Position numbers and translations under genes: made by a program. Below are positions 49,664 to 56,634 of a stretch of 56,634 bases of DNA, piece by piece; position 1 is the first letter of the stretch, and the number at the start of each line of letters is the position of its first letter. Source of the stretch: Clostridia bacterium (GTDB lineage: Bacteria > Bacillota > Clostridia > Christensenellales > Aristaeellaceae); NCBI GenBank assembly GCA_017512805.1, contig JAFWES010000062.1, positions 1-56,634 on the forward strand, in the 5' to 3' direction. The notes beneath the pieces are model-generated. The model did not search any database. It had not been told where the DNA came from and saw only the letters and a program-made list of their open reading frames with translations.

Positions 49664-51526
49664 TCATGACTGCGGCTTAGGCGCAAGTCCGTTTTTCACG
49701 GCTTCCGCCGTCTGGCGGGTCATGCCTTTGACCGCCGCGATGTCCTCCACGGGGGCCTCCCGCAGCGCCTTCAGGCTGCCGAAGGCCTTCAGCAGCGCCT
49801 TGCGGCGCGCCGGCCCAATGCCCGGGATGTCCTCCAGCTGGCTGTGGGTAAAAGCCTTCGCCCGCAGCACCCGGTGATGGATGATGCCGAAGCGGTGGGC
49901 TTCGTTCCGGATCCGCTGCACCAGCTGCAGCTCCGGCGTATGATGATCCAGCCGGATGGGCTCCTCTGCCTCCGGCAGCCAGATCTCCTCCTCCTTCTCC
50001 GCCAGGCCGAAGATCGTCGGCGGCGAAAGGCTTAATTCCCGAAAGGCGTCCAGGGCGAAGCGCACCTGCTGGGGGCCGCCGTCGATCAGGATCAGATCCG
50101 GCAGGTCGGTAAACTTCCCGTCGGTCATGCCCTCCTCCTTCTCCCGAAGGGCGTGGGCATACCGTCGGCCCAGAACTTCCTTCATCGACGCGAAATCGTT
50201 GGCCCCCTCCACGGTCTTGATCCGGAACCGCCGATACTCCTTTTTGGCCGGAACGCCATCGATGAAGACCACCATGGAAGCCACGCTCTGCTGTCCCTGG
50301 GTATTGGAGATATCGTATCCCTCAATCCGCCTCGGAAAGCGGTCCATACCCAGAATCCGGCCCAGCTCCTCCGCCGCCCCGACGGTGCGCTCCTCCTGAA
50401 TCGTCCGCCTGGCGTTGCGCTTTTTCAGGGCGTCCTCGGCGTTCTTTACCGCCAGCAATACCAAGTCGTGCTTTTCTCCCCGCCGGGGAATCCGCAGGCT
50501 GACCGCGCTGCCTTTTTTCTCCCGCAGCCAGCTTTCCAGCTGACCCTCCATACCCTCGGGCAGGATCTGGCACAGAATGTTCCGGGGGATCAGCGCCGCT
50601 TCTTCGTAATACTGGGTCAGGAACCCGGCGATCACGTCCCCCGGTTCTTCCCCGCCCTCCCGGGCCAGCAGGAAATGATCCCCCCCGATCATCCGCCCGC
50701 CCCGGACGTACAGCACCTGGATCATGGCATCCAGCCCGTCCTGGCTGATGGCAATCAGATCCTGCTCGCTGCCATCGGTCCGCAGCGCGATTTGCCGCTC
50801 CATCAGGCCCTGGACGTCCTTCATCTTGTCCCGGATCTGGGCCGCCCGTTCATACCGCATGGCCGCAGCGGCCTCTTCCATCTCTTTTTTCAGCTGATCC
50901 GCCACCGGCCTGTAATCCCCTTCCAGGAAGTGGATCACCCCGTTCATCATCCCGTGATAGGCTTCCTCGGTACATTTCCCCGCGCAGGGAGCGAGGCATT
51001 TATGGATATCGTAGTTGACGCAGGGCCGCTTCGGGCTCTTTGCGGGCAGCGCCTGCCTGCAGGTCCGGATCGGGAACACCCCGCGCACCGCCTCGATCAC
51101 CTGCTTCACCGCGCTGGCCCCGATATACGGGCCAAAATACCGGGCCCCGTCCTTCTCCTGCTTTCTCGTCAGCTCCAGCCGGGGGAAGGGATCCTTCATG
51201 TTGACCTTCAGATAGGGATAGTGCTTATCGTCCTTCAGCAGGATATTATAGTAGGGCCTGTGCAGCTTGATCAGATTGCATTCCAGAATCAGCGCCTCTA
51301 AATTGGTCTCGCACAGCAGGATCTCAAAATCGTCGATGTGGCTGATCATGGCAGCCACCTTCGGCGTATGAGCGGTGTCCCGGAAATAGCTGCGAACCCG
51401 GTTCTTCAGGTTCACCGCTTTCCCCACATAGATGATGGTCCCCTCCGCGTCCTTCATCAGATAGCAGCCGGGGGAATCCGGCAGCATTCGGATCTTTTCC
51501 TCTAATTTCTCTCCCCAGTCAATCAA
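49664..51526 (-). CDS. uvrC: Excinuclease ABC subunit C
   Basis: A 620-residue UvrC starting with TTG at 51526, eight bases after GGAGGAG. Domains: GIY-YIG nuclease (residues 10-95, GCYLMKDAEGTIIYVGKA), a Cys-rich segment (CRQALP...CVNYDIHKCLAPCAGKC) fitting the iron-sulfur cluster of many UvrC, the UVR motif around DYRPVADQLKKEMEEAA, an RNase H-like nuclease (EGYDISNTQGQQSVASMVVF, DLILIDGGPQQV, HHRV) and C-terminal helix-hairpin-helix pairs (DIPGIGPARRKALLKAFGSL). It makes both incisions in nucleotide excision repair. Confidence 0.94.
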   Translation of the reverse strand: MIDWGEKLEEKIRMLPDSPGCYLMKDAEGTIIYVGKAVNLKNRVRSYFRDTAHTPKVAAMISHIDDFEILLCETNLEALILECNLIKLHRPYYNILLKDDKHYPYLKVNMKDPFPRLELTRKQEKDGARYFGPYIGASAVKQVIEAVRGVFPIRTCRQALPAKSPKRPCVNYDIHKCLAPCAGKCTEEAYHGMMNGVIHFLEGDYRPVADQLKKEMEEAAAAMRYERAAQIRDKMKDVQGLMERQIALRTDGSEQDLIAISQDGLDAMIQVLYVRGGRMIGGDHFLLAREGGEEPGDVIAGFLTQYYEEAALIPRNILCQILPEGMEGQLESWLREKKGSAVSLRIPRRGEKHDLVLLAVKNAEDALKKRNARRTIQEERTVGAAEELGRILGMDRFPRRIEGYDISNTQGQQSVASMVVFIDGVPAKKEYRRFRIKTVEGANDFASMKEVLGRRYAHALREKEEGMTDGKFTDLPDLILIDGGPQQVRFALDAFRELSLSPPTIFGLAEKEEEIWLPEAEEPIRLDHHTPELQLVQRIRNEAHRFGIIHHRVLRAKAFTHSQLEDIPGIGPARRKALLKAFGSLKALREAPVEDIAAVKGMTRQTAEAVKNGLAPKPQS

Positions 51527-51543
51527 CGCCGGCTCTCCTCCTC

Positions 51544-51560
51544 GCTAAACCAGGTTTAGC
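51544..51560. repeat. Short palindrome upstream of uvrC
   Basis: GCTAAACC-A-GGTTTAGC, a perfect 8-bp inverted repeat 18 bases from the uvrC start, just before its RBS. It could be an operator or a small RNA hairpin. Confidence 0.35.
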
Positions 51561-51628
51561 TTCTGACCGTCTGCCACGGACGCTTCTATTGCAGCCGCGC
51601 CCCCATTGCGGGTGGGCAAAACAGGTCT

Positions 51629-52117
51629 CTATTGTTCCAGGGCACTGATGTCCACCTGGAGGGCGTTAAGGCTGTTCTGCAGGTTGGTCTGATATTCCCC
51701 CGTGTCCATCCCGGTGGTCAGGAAAGCCAGATAATGATCGATTTCGGACTGCAGGGAGGCAATCCTGTCCTCCTGTATCAGCCGCCCGCCGGCGCCTTCC
51801 TGCCCGATACTGATTTCGTTGATCACCCCGATGGTGTATACATTGCTCCGGATCTGCGCCAGAATCGCCGCGGAGTTCGCTCCCGCGTTCCGGCTCAGGG
51901 ACGTGGTCAGCCGCACGGCCGTGGCAATCTCGTTCTGCATCCGCTGGATATAAAGCTGCCTGCCGGCTTCCCTGCTGCGCACCGCCGGCAGGGCGACTGC
52001 CGTCATGGCCGCCAGCCCCGCCGCCAGAATCAGGATCAGAATATTTCTGATCCGGTTCCGCCGCACCTGGCTCACGGAAACGGCCGCCTGGTTCACCTGT
52101 GAATATCTGCGGTACAT
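51629..52117 (-). CDS. Single-pass membrane protein of unknown function
   Basis: A 162-residue protein: a short charged N terminus (MYRRYSQVNQAAVSVSQVRR), one transmembrane helix at about 25-46 (ILILILAAGLAAMTAVALP), then about 115 extracytoplasmic residues predicted mainly helical, with repeated hydrophobic heptads and no Cys. The helix might instead be an uncleaved signal. AAGGAGGGAACGAC precedes the ATG. It is the gene next to the repeat region that ends the ribosomal cluster. I recognise no family. Confidence 0.6.
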   Translation of the reverse strand: MYRRYSQVNQAAVSVSQVRRNRIRNILILILAAGLAAMTAVALPAVRSREAGRQLYIQRMQNEIATAVRLTTSLSRNAGANSAAILAQIRSNVYTIGVINEISIGQEGAGGRLIQEDRIASLQSEIDHYLAFLTTGMDTGEYQTNLQNSLNALQVDISALEQ

Positions 52118-52183
52118 GTCGTTCCCTCCTTGGAAGAGAGTATATCACATGCCTGCGGAAAACGCAAAAACGGGGCGGGAGCC

Positions 52184-52288
52184 GACCGTCGCCCCTGTGG
52201 GGCGTTCGCAGAAGGCGAAAGGAAGGTGACCGCCTCAACTGAAACAAGCGCAGCCGCTGCCCCAAAGCGGCTGTGCGCCGATTGAGGT
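52184..52288 (-). repeat. Dispersed 100-base intergenic repeat, family B, copy 2
   Basis: Read on the minus strand it gives AACCTCAATCGGCGCACAGCC, CTTGTTTCAGTTGAGGC, CACCTTCCTTTCGCCTTC and GGGGCGACGGTC, block for block the copy at 47846-47944. The adjoining GGCTCCCGCCCC (52172-52183) is shared with 40810-40821. Confidence 0.75.
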
Positions 52289-52298
52289 TCGGAGAACC

Positions 52299-52327
52299 CT
52301 GAAAACGGTCCAGTGGACCGTTTTCAG
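52299..52327. repeat. Perfect 13-bp inverted repeat
   Basis: CTGAAAACGGTCC (52299-52311), AGT, GGACCGTTTTCAG (52315-52327). No T run follows. It directly adjoins the family B copy and the tandem repeat. Confidence 0.6.
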
Positions 52328-52328
52328 C

Positions 52329-52394
52329 GGAGAACGGGCAGCAGCCCCGTGCAGGCGGAGCGCCCGGAGAACGGGCGGCAGCCCCGTGCAGGCG
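52329..52394. repeat. Tandem repeat, two 29-base units
   Basis: GGAGAACGGGC(A/G)GCAGCCC-CGTGCAGGCG starts at 52329 and again at 52366 (period 37). The 373 bases between the membrane-protein gene and rpmJ hold only such repeats and the rpmJ terminator; no gene is seen. Confidence 0.7.
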
Positions 52395-52454
52395 AGCCGT
52401 CCCCGAAACGAACCGCCCCTGAACGAAGCGCCCCGGGAGCAGGGTTATCCGCAT

Positions 52455-52487
52455 GAAAAAACCGAACCGCCTGAACGGTTCGGTTTT
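52455..52487 (-). terminator. Terminator at the end of the spc cluster
   Basis: On the minus strand AAAACCGAACCG/CGGTTCGGTTTT (12-bp stem, 52487-52476 with 52469-52458) and a following TT, immediately behind rpmJ. Confidence 0.85.
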
Positions 52488-52490
52488 GAA

Positions 52491-52845
<355 letters not shown>

Positions 52846-52847
52846 TC

Positions 52848-53150
52848 TCAGCCCTCCTTGCACAGCGAACGTTTTACCGTGAATCCGTTTGCCTCCAGCG
52901 CCCTGCGAAGATCGCTGTCCTGGACGAGCCCGCCTTCCGGCCGGATCTCATCCCAGTTTACCATAATCGGCTTCACATGTAAATGTTTTGTTTTCTTTTT
53001 TTTCGGGCGCTCCAGGCGGTGAACCAGCCCATCCGCCACCGTCACCGTATCCTCTCCGATCCGGTCCAGGATCAGGAATGCCCTGCCCTTGTCCCGGCCC
53101 TGGGTACTGATGACTATCCTTCCCCGTTCCAGGGAAAGCGGTCTTTTCAT
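52848..53150 (-). CDS. KOW-domain RNA-binding protein (L14e-like)
   Basis: A 100-residue basic protein with an N-terminal KOW/SH3-like barrel ([20 protein letters not shown], then [15 protein letters not shown]), a Lys-rich loop KKKKTKHLH and a charged C terminus. Small KOW proteins between map and infA are common in Firmicutes and are thought to bind rRNA or ribosomes. It overlaps map by four bases and lies two bases before infA's TTG. Confidence 0.88.
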   Translation of the reverse strand: MKRPLSLERGRIVISTQGRDKGRAFLILDRIGEDTVTVADGLVHRLERPKKKKTKHLHVKPIMVNWDEIRPEGGLVQDSDLRRALEANGFTVKRSLCKEG

Positions 53151-53986
53151 AACGCGCCCTCCGTCTCTGCGCCCGCCAAGTGGGATACCCGGGGGAATCC
53201 CTTTTCGTTCAGCGGCGTGTGTTCCCAGCTGAATCCCGGCAGCGTCAGAATATCCGGCAATCCCTCTTCGTTGATGGCAATGGTGTGCTCATAATGGGAA
53301 CAGAGCTTTCCGTCCCTGGTACGCGCGGTCCATCCGTCCGGATCGGTATTGATGTGCCAGTCGCCCTGAGCGATCATGGGCTCCACCGCGATGGTCATCC
53401 CCTTGCGCAGCCGAAAGCCGCGCCCGGGCTCCCCGTCATTGGGAACGGAGGGATCCTCGTGCATCTCCCGGCCGATTCCGTGCCCTGTATAGGCTTGGAT
53501 GGGGGCATAGCCCAGGGCCCGCACATAGCTGGCCACGGCATGTCCCACATCGCCCAGCCGATTCCCGGCCACGCATTGCCGGATTCCCTGCCAGAAGCTT
53601 TCCTCCGTGGCGATGATCAGGCGCATCGCCTCCTCGCTGATCTGCCCGACGCCCACGGTGAAGGCGGAATCCGCCTGCCATCCGTCCAGCTTCAGCGTGC
53701 AGTCCACGGTGATGATGTCCCCCTCCCGGAGAACGCGCCTGTCGCTGGGAATGCCGTGCACCACCTCATCGTTGACGCTGGCGCAGATGCTGCAGGGATA
53801 CCCCTCATATCCTTTTTCGGAGGGAATCGCCCCTCCCTTCCGGATCAGCTGCTCCGCCAGCACATCCAGATCCGCGGTGGTCACGCCCGGTTTAATGGCT
53901 CTTCGAACTTGCTGCTCCACCTCGTAGAGCAGCTTTCCGGCCGAACGCATTTTTTCGATCTGAGCCGGGTTTTTCAGCATGATCAT
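53147..53986 (-). CDS. map: Methionine aminopeptidase type I
   Basis: A 279-residue enzyme that removes the initiator Met. Metal ligands of the pita-bread fold are visible: Asp in VDCTLKLDGWQAD, the next Asp in QADSAF, His in GHGIGREMHEDP, Glu in AVEPMI and the final Glu in YEHTIAI. The C terminus is about 30 residues longer than the usual 248-252 and ends [22 protein letters not shown]; its role is unknown. The start is one of two ATGs (53986, 53980); the first overlaps the adk stop. Confidence 0.93.
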   Translation of the reverse strand: MIMLKNPAQIEKMRSAGKLLYEVEQQVRRAIKPGVTTADLDVLAEQLIRKGGAIPSEKGYEGYPCSICASVNDEVVHGIPSDRRVLREGDIITVDCTLKLDGWQADSAFTVGVGQISEEAMRLIIATEESFWQGIRQCVAGNRLGDVGHAVASYVRALGYAPIQAYTGHGIGREMHEDPSVPNDGEPGRGFRLRKGMTIAVEPMIAQGDWHINTDPDGWTARTRDGKLCSHYEHTIAINEEGLPDILTLPGFSWEHTPLNEKGFPRVSHLAGAETEGAL

Positions 53987-54612
53987 GCCTTCGCTCCCAG
54001 CGCTTCCAGGATCGCCGCCCGGGTATTATCCATTCCCTGGGCGCCGTCGATCTTCTTCAGCAGGCCCTTCTTTTCGTAATAGCCGATCAGAGGAGCCGTC
54101 TGATCATGATAAACCGTCAGCCGGTTCAGCACGGTTTCCGCCTTGTCGTCGTTCCGCTGCACCAGCGGTTCTCCGCACTTCGGGCACTTGTCCGCGTATC
54201 CTTCGCGGCTGATATGATCGGTGTAACCGCAGGTCAGGCAGACCCGACGGCCGCTGAGCCTGTTTACCAGCACCTCGTCGGCCACGTCCAATTCGATCAC
54301 GCAGTCGATGGTGGCGAAGGTATCCAGCGCTTCCGCCTGCGGCACCGTCCGGGGGAATCCGTCCAGGATATAGCCGCCCCGGCAGTCCTCCATGGCCAGC
54401 CGTTCCTTCACGATATCGATGATCACTTCATCCGGCACCAGCTGTCCGGCGTCGATGTAGCTCTTCGCCTTCCTGCCGGTCTCCGTGCCTTCCTTCATGG
54501 CGCGGCGCAGAATATCGCCCGTGGAAATCTGGGGGATTTTCAGCGCCTCACAGATCTTCTGGGCCTGCGTGCCTTTTCCCGCACCGGGAGGTCCGAGGAA
54601 AATAATGTTCAT
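53983..54612 (-). CDS. adk: Adenylate kinase
   Basis: A 209-residue adenylate kinase with the P-loop GPPGAGKGT, the AMP-binding STGDILR and DGFPRTVPQAEAL segments, and a long-type LID containing four cysteines (CLTCGYTDH...DKCPKCGEPL), the zinc-binding Gram-positive form. It interconverts AMP, ADP and ATP. GAAAGGAGATCGGAAGG precedes the ATG. A strong hairpin separates it from secY. Confidence 0.95.
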   Translation of the reverse strand: MNIIFLGPPGAGKGTQAQKICEALKIPQISTGDILRRAMKEGTETGRKAKSYIDAGQLVPDEVIIDIVKERLAMEDCRGGYILDGFPRTVPQAEALDTFATIDCVIELDVADEVLVNRLSGRRVCLTCGYTDHISREGYADKCPKCGEPLVQRNDDKAETVLNRLTVYHDQTAPLIGYYEKKGLLKKIDGAQGMDNTRAAILEALGAKA

Positions 54613-54642
54613 CCTTCCGATCTCCTTTCAGGTTTTATGGGA

Positions 54643-54668
54643 AAGGGGCGGGGTCTTCCCCGCCCCTT
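54643..54668 (-). promoter_or_regulatory. Intercistronic hairpin between secY and adk
   Basis: A perfect 11-bp G+C stem AAGGGGCGGGG/CCCCGCCCCTT with a four-base loop, without a good T run. It may protect or process the secY mRNA end or partly terminate. Confidence 0.5.
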
Positions 54669-54675
54669 CCGGTTC

Positions 54676-55956
54676 TTACATAAAGCCAACGTTGTCCATA
54701 TCCATATCGATACCGCGGATGCTCATCTCGCCCTGCAGCGTCCGGATGGTCTCCAGGCTGACGCTCACGGCGATCAGGATGGAGCTGGCGGCGAAGGGTA
54801 CGCTGACGCCCGCCAGCCGGAGCAGCAGCGTAGGCACCGCGCTCAGGACTGCCAGGAACAGCGCCGCAAACAGGTTCAGCCTGCTCACAATGTTCGCCAG
54901 ATACTGCCGGATGTTCTTGCCCCTCTGCCCGGGGATGACCGCGCCCTGCTGCTGCAGCTGGTCAGCCTGCTGTTTGGGATCAAAGCTGATGGAGCTGTAG
55001 AAGAAGGTGAAGGCGATGATCAGCAGCGCGCTGATGATCATGTACCACACGGATCCGGTGTACATGGTGGTCGCCCACCACCGGGTGAACCATCCGTTCA
55101 TGTTCGGGTCGATCAGCTGGGCGATCGTGCCCGGGAACGCCAGGAAGCTGTAGGCGAAGATCAGGGGCAGCACGCCCACGGAAACCACCTTCAGGCTCAT
55201 ATGGGTGCTCTGGCCGCCATAAACCCTGCGGCCCTTCACCTGCTTGGCGATCTGCAGCGGAATCCGCCGCTCGCCCAGTTCCACGAAGGTGACGATCACG
55301 GTCATCAGGATGGTGGTCACGATGATCACGATCAGGTTGATCCAACCGGAGGTGGTGCCGGACGCGGTAGCGGTGGTAAACCCGGAAACGATGCCGTTAA
55401 ACAGGTTCGAGATGATACCGACAAAGATCAGCAGGCTGATCCCGTTGCCGATGCCCTTCTCGGTAATCCGCTCGCCGATCCACATGGCCAGGGCGGTACC
55501 GCCGGCCATGGTGACGCCCACCAGGATGGCGTTCAGGGCGCCGGGCTTCATGTAGTTCAGCCCGCGCACCAGGCCGATAGCCTGCAGAGCAGCCAGGCCC
55601 ACCGTGACATACCGGGTGATCTTGTTGATCTTCTGCCGGCCGTCCTCTTCCTTGCTCAGCCGCTCCAGCGCCGGGATGGCAATGGTCAGCAGCTGCATAA
55701 TAATGCTGGCGTTGATGTAGGGGGTAATACCCATCGCCATCAGCGTCATCTGGCTGAAGTTGTTACCGGTCATCATGTTGACCAGCTCCAGCAGCGGCAG
55801 GTTCGAGGTTCCTGAGGAGCTCATGACCCGGGCGGCGTCCACGCCGGGGGCCGGAATGACGCCCACCAGCCGGTACAGAACCAGCATCAGGAACGTATAG
55901 ATGATCTTTTTCCGAATCTCGGCGATTTTCCACATCTTACGGATGTTTTCAATCAT
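54676..55956 (-). CDS. secY: Protein translocase subunit SecY
   Basis: A 426-residue ten-helix membrane protein forming the Sec channel. It begins IRKMWKIAEIRKKIIYTFLM, with the plug region after the first helix, LTIAIPALERLSKEEDGRQK, the cytoplasmic loop with ERRIPLQIAKQVKGRRVYGG, the NIRQYLANIVSRLN region and a C terminus TIRTLQGEMSIRGI. Those are typical of bacterial SecY. It lies one base downstream of rplO with overlapping RBS. Confidence 0.95.
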   Translation of the reverse strand: MIENIRKMWKIAEIRKKIIYTFLMLVLYRLVGVIPAPGVDAARVMSSSGTSNLPLLELVNMMTGNNFSQMTLMAMGITPYINASIIMQLLTIAIPALERLSKEEDGRQKINKITRYVTVGLAALQAIGLVRGLNYMKPGALNAILVGVTMAGGTALAMWIGERITEKGIGNGISLLIFVGIISNLFNGIVSGFTTATASGTTSGWINLIVIIVTTILMTVIVTFVELGERRIPLQIAKQVKGRRVYGGQSTHMSLKVVSVGVLPLIFAYSFLAFPGTIAQLIDPNMNGWFTRWWATTMYTGSVWYMIISALLIIAFTFFYSSISFDPKQQADQLQQQGAVIPGQRGKNIRQYLANIVSRLNLFAALFLAVLSAVPTLLLRLAGVSVPFAASSILIAVSVSLETIRTLQGEMSIRGIDMDMDNVGFM

Positions 55957-55957
55957 T

Positions 55958-56398
55958 TCAGATCACCTCGGCTTTCCCACCGACGGCCTCGATCTTCTCC
56001 TTGGCTCCAGCCGTGAATTTCTGTGCCTGAACGGTCAGCTTCTTGGTCAGATCTCCGTTCCCGAGGATCTTCACACCGTCCAGTGTTTTCCGGATGATGC
56101 CCGCATCCAGCAGCATATCCGTCGTCACAGTGCTTCCATCCTCGAAAATCTCCAGCCGTTCCACGTTCACTTCAGCATACTCAGTGCCAAAGATATTGTT
56201 GAATCCGCGCTTCGGGACCCGGCGGTACAGAGGCATCTGGCCGCCTTCGAATCCGGGCCGCTTGCCGCCGCCGCTGCGGGCCTTGGCGCCCTTGTGACCC
56301 TTACCGGAGGTCTTGCCCAGACCGGAACCGGTACCCCGGCCCAGCCGCTTCTGAGCGGTGGTGGACCCTTCCGCGGGATGCAGTTCATGCAGTTTCAT
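55958..56398 (-). CDS. rplO: Ribosomal protein uL15
   Basis: 146 residues: [20 protein letters not shown], then [20 protein letters not shown] with the Gly-rich N-terminal extension that reaches into the ribosome, and a C-terminal globular part [27 protein letters not shown] precedes the start. Confidence 0.95.
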   Translation of the reverse strand: MKLHELHPAEGSTTAQKRLGRGTGSGLGKTSGKGHKGAKARSGGGKRPGFEGGQMPLYRRVPKRGFNNIFGTEYAEVNVERLEIFEDGSTVTTDMLLDAGIIRKTLDGVKILGNGDLTKKLTVQAQKFTAGAKEKIEAVGGKAEVI

Positions 56399-56412
56399 GG
56401 GGTATTCCTCCT

Positions 56413-56595
56413 TTACTCGTCAACTTCCTCGACCTTCACCATGTGCTTCACGGCAAAGATCTTGCCGCGGATTGCGGCGTCATCGGGCTGAATGACGGTC
56501 TGGCCCACCTTGTGCAGACCCAGCGCTTCGACATTCGCCTTATGCTTCGGAAGGCTGGCGATGGGAGATTTCACCAGAGTAATCTTCAGTTTCAT
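56413..56595 (-). CDS. rpmD: Ribosomal protein uL30
   Basis: 60 residues, [20 protein letters not shown] followed by [18 protein letters not shown], the compact L30 of bacteria. AAGGAGGACGATTGAG precedes the ATG. It lies between rpsE and rplO as usual. Confidence 0.95.
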   Translation of the reverse strand: MKLKITLVKSPIASLPKHKANVEALGLHKVGQTVIQPDDAAIRGKIFAVKHMVKVEEVDE

Positions 56596-56609
56596 CTCAA
56601 TCGTCCTCC

Positions 56610-56634
56610 TTATCCGATGATCTCTTCCACGGTC
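56610..56634 (-). CDS. rpsE: Ribosomal protein uS5, C-terminal end
   Basis: Only the last seven codons (TVEEIIG and TAA stop) are inside the window. They match the usual S5 C terminus, and the position before rpmD is the standard order of the spc cluster. Confidence 0.8.

Noticed and set aside
51544-51560. LexA box in front of uvrC
   Set aside because: The palindrome GCTAAACCAGGTTTAGC does not match the Gram-positive LexA consensus (GAAC-N4-GTTC).

Overview
The window looks like chromosomal DNA of an anaerobic, G+C-rich Firmicute of the class Clostridia. This is inferred from a Trp-type T-box leader, a tetrahydrofolate riboswitch, ECF-type vitamin/amino-acid transporters, a butyrate kinase, a PepV dipeptidase, LigA and ABC-F proteins, strong Shine-Dalgarno sites (AGGAGG), TTGACA/TATAAT-type promoters and the Gram-positive spc ribosomal-protein gene order. 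An uncultured gut or rumen lineage is likely, but the species cannot be read from the sequence.

Layout. 1-4.8 kb: visibly lower G+C than the rest, carrying the tail of a BlaI-type repressor, an ECF sigma factor, its probable membrane anti-sigma factor and two secreted SH3-like proteins. 4.8-6.3 kb: tRNA-Ala(CGC), a decayed tRNA-derived hairpin, a double zinc-ribbon protein and a small conserved protein. 6.3-14.1 kb: secreted M4 metallopeptidase, LigA and, divergently, a RecD2 helicase fused to a DnaQ-like exonuclease. 14.1-17.6 kb: Trp T-box leader, TrpP-type S component and a dedicated EcfA-EcfA-EcfT module. 17.8-18.9 kb: THF riboswitch and FolT-type S component. 18.9-26.8 kb: a Phe-rich leader peptide with terminator followed by aroF-aroB-aroA-aroC-pheA-aroEK-aroQ, which encodes every shikimate-pathway step from DAHP to chorismate plus prephenate dehydratase. 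26.8-34.5 kb (minus): lipid kinase, sbcC, sbcD, pta, buk. 34.6-40.5 kb (plus): oppBCDFA peptide transporter. 40.5-40.8 kb: an array of hairpin repeats. 40.8-46.1 kb: two MATE exporters, an iron-sulfur aldo/keto reductase and an AraC-type regulator. 46.2-52.1 kb (minus): ABC-F ATPase, PepV, a small conserved protein, UvrC and a membrane protein. 52.1-52.45 kb: repeats. 52.5-56.6 kb (minus): rpsE(end)-rpmD-rplO-secY-adk-map-KOW protein-infA-rpmJ.

Together: the centre of the window is devoted to aromatic amino acids. Uptake of tryptophan appears to be controlled by uncharged tRNA-Trp (T-box), while synthesis of chorismate and phenylalanine appears to be controlled by classical translation-coupled attenuation through a Phe-codon leader. 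Folate uptake, controlled by a THF riboswitch, is divergent from the aro operon and shares its intergenic region.

The most noteworthy items are the Phe attenuator, the T-box/ECF tryptophan transporter, the RecD2-exonuclease fusion, the sigma/anti-sigma/SH3 module, and several families of intergenic repeats that recur at distant positions, often at terminators or between divergent promoters.
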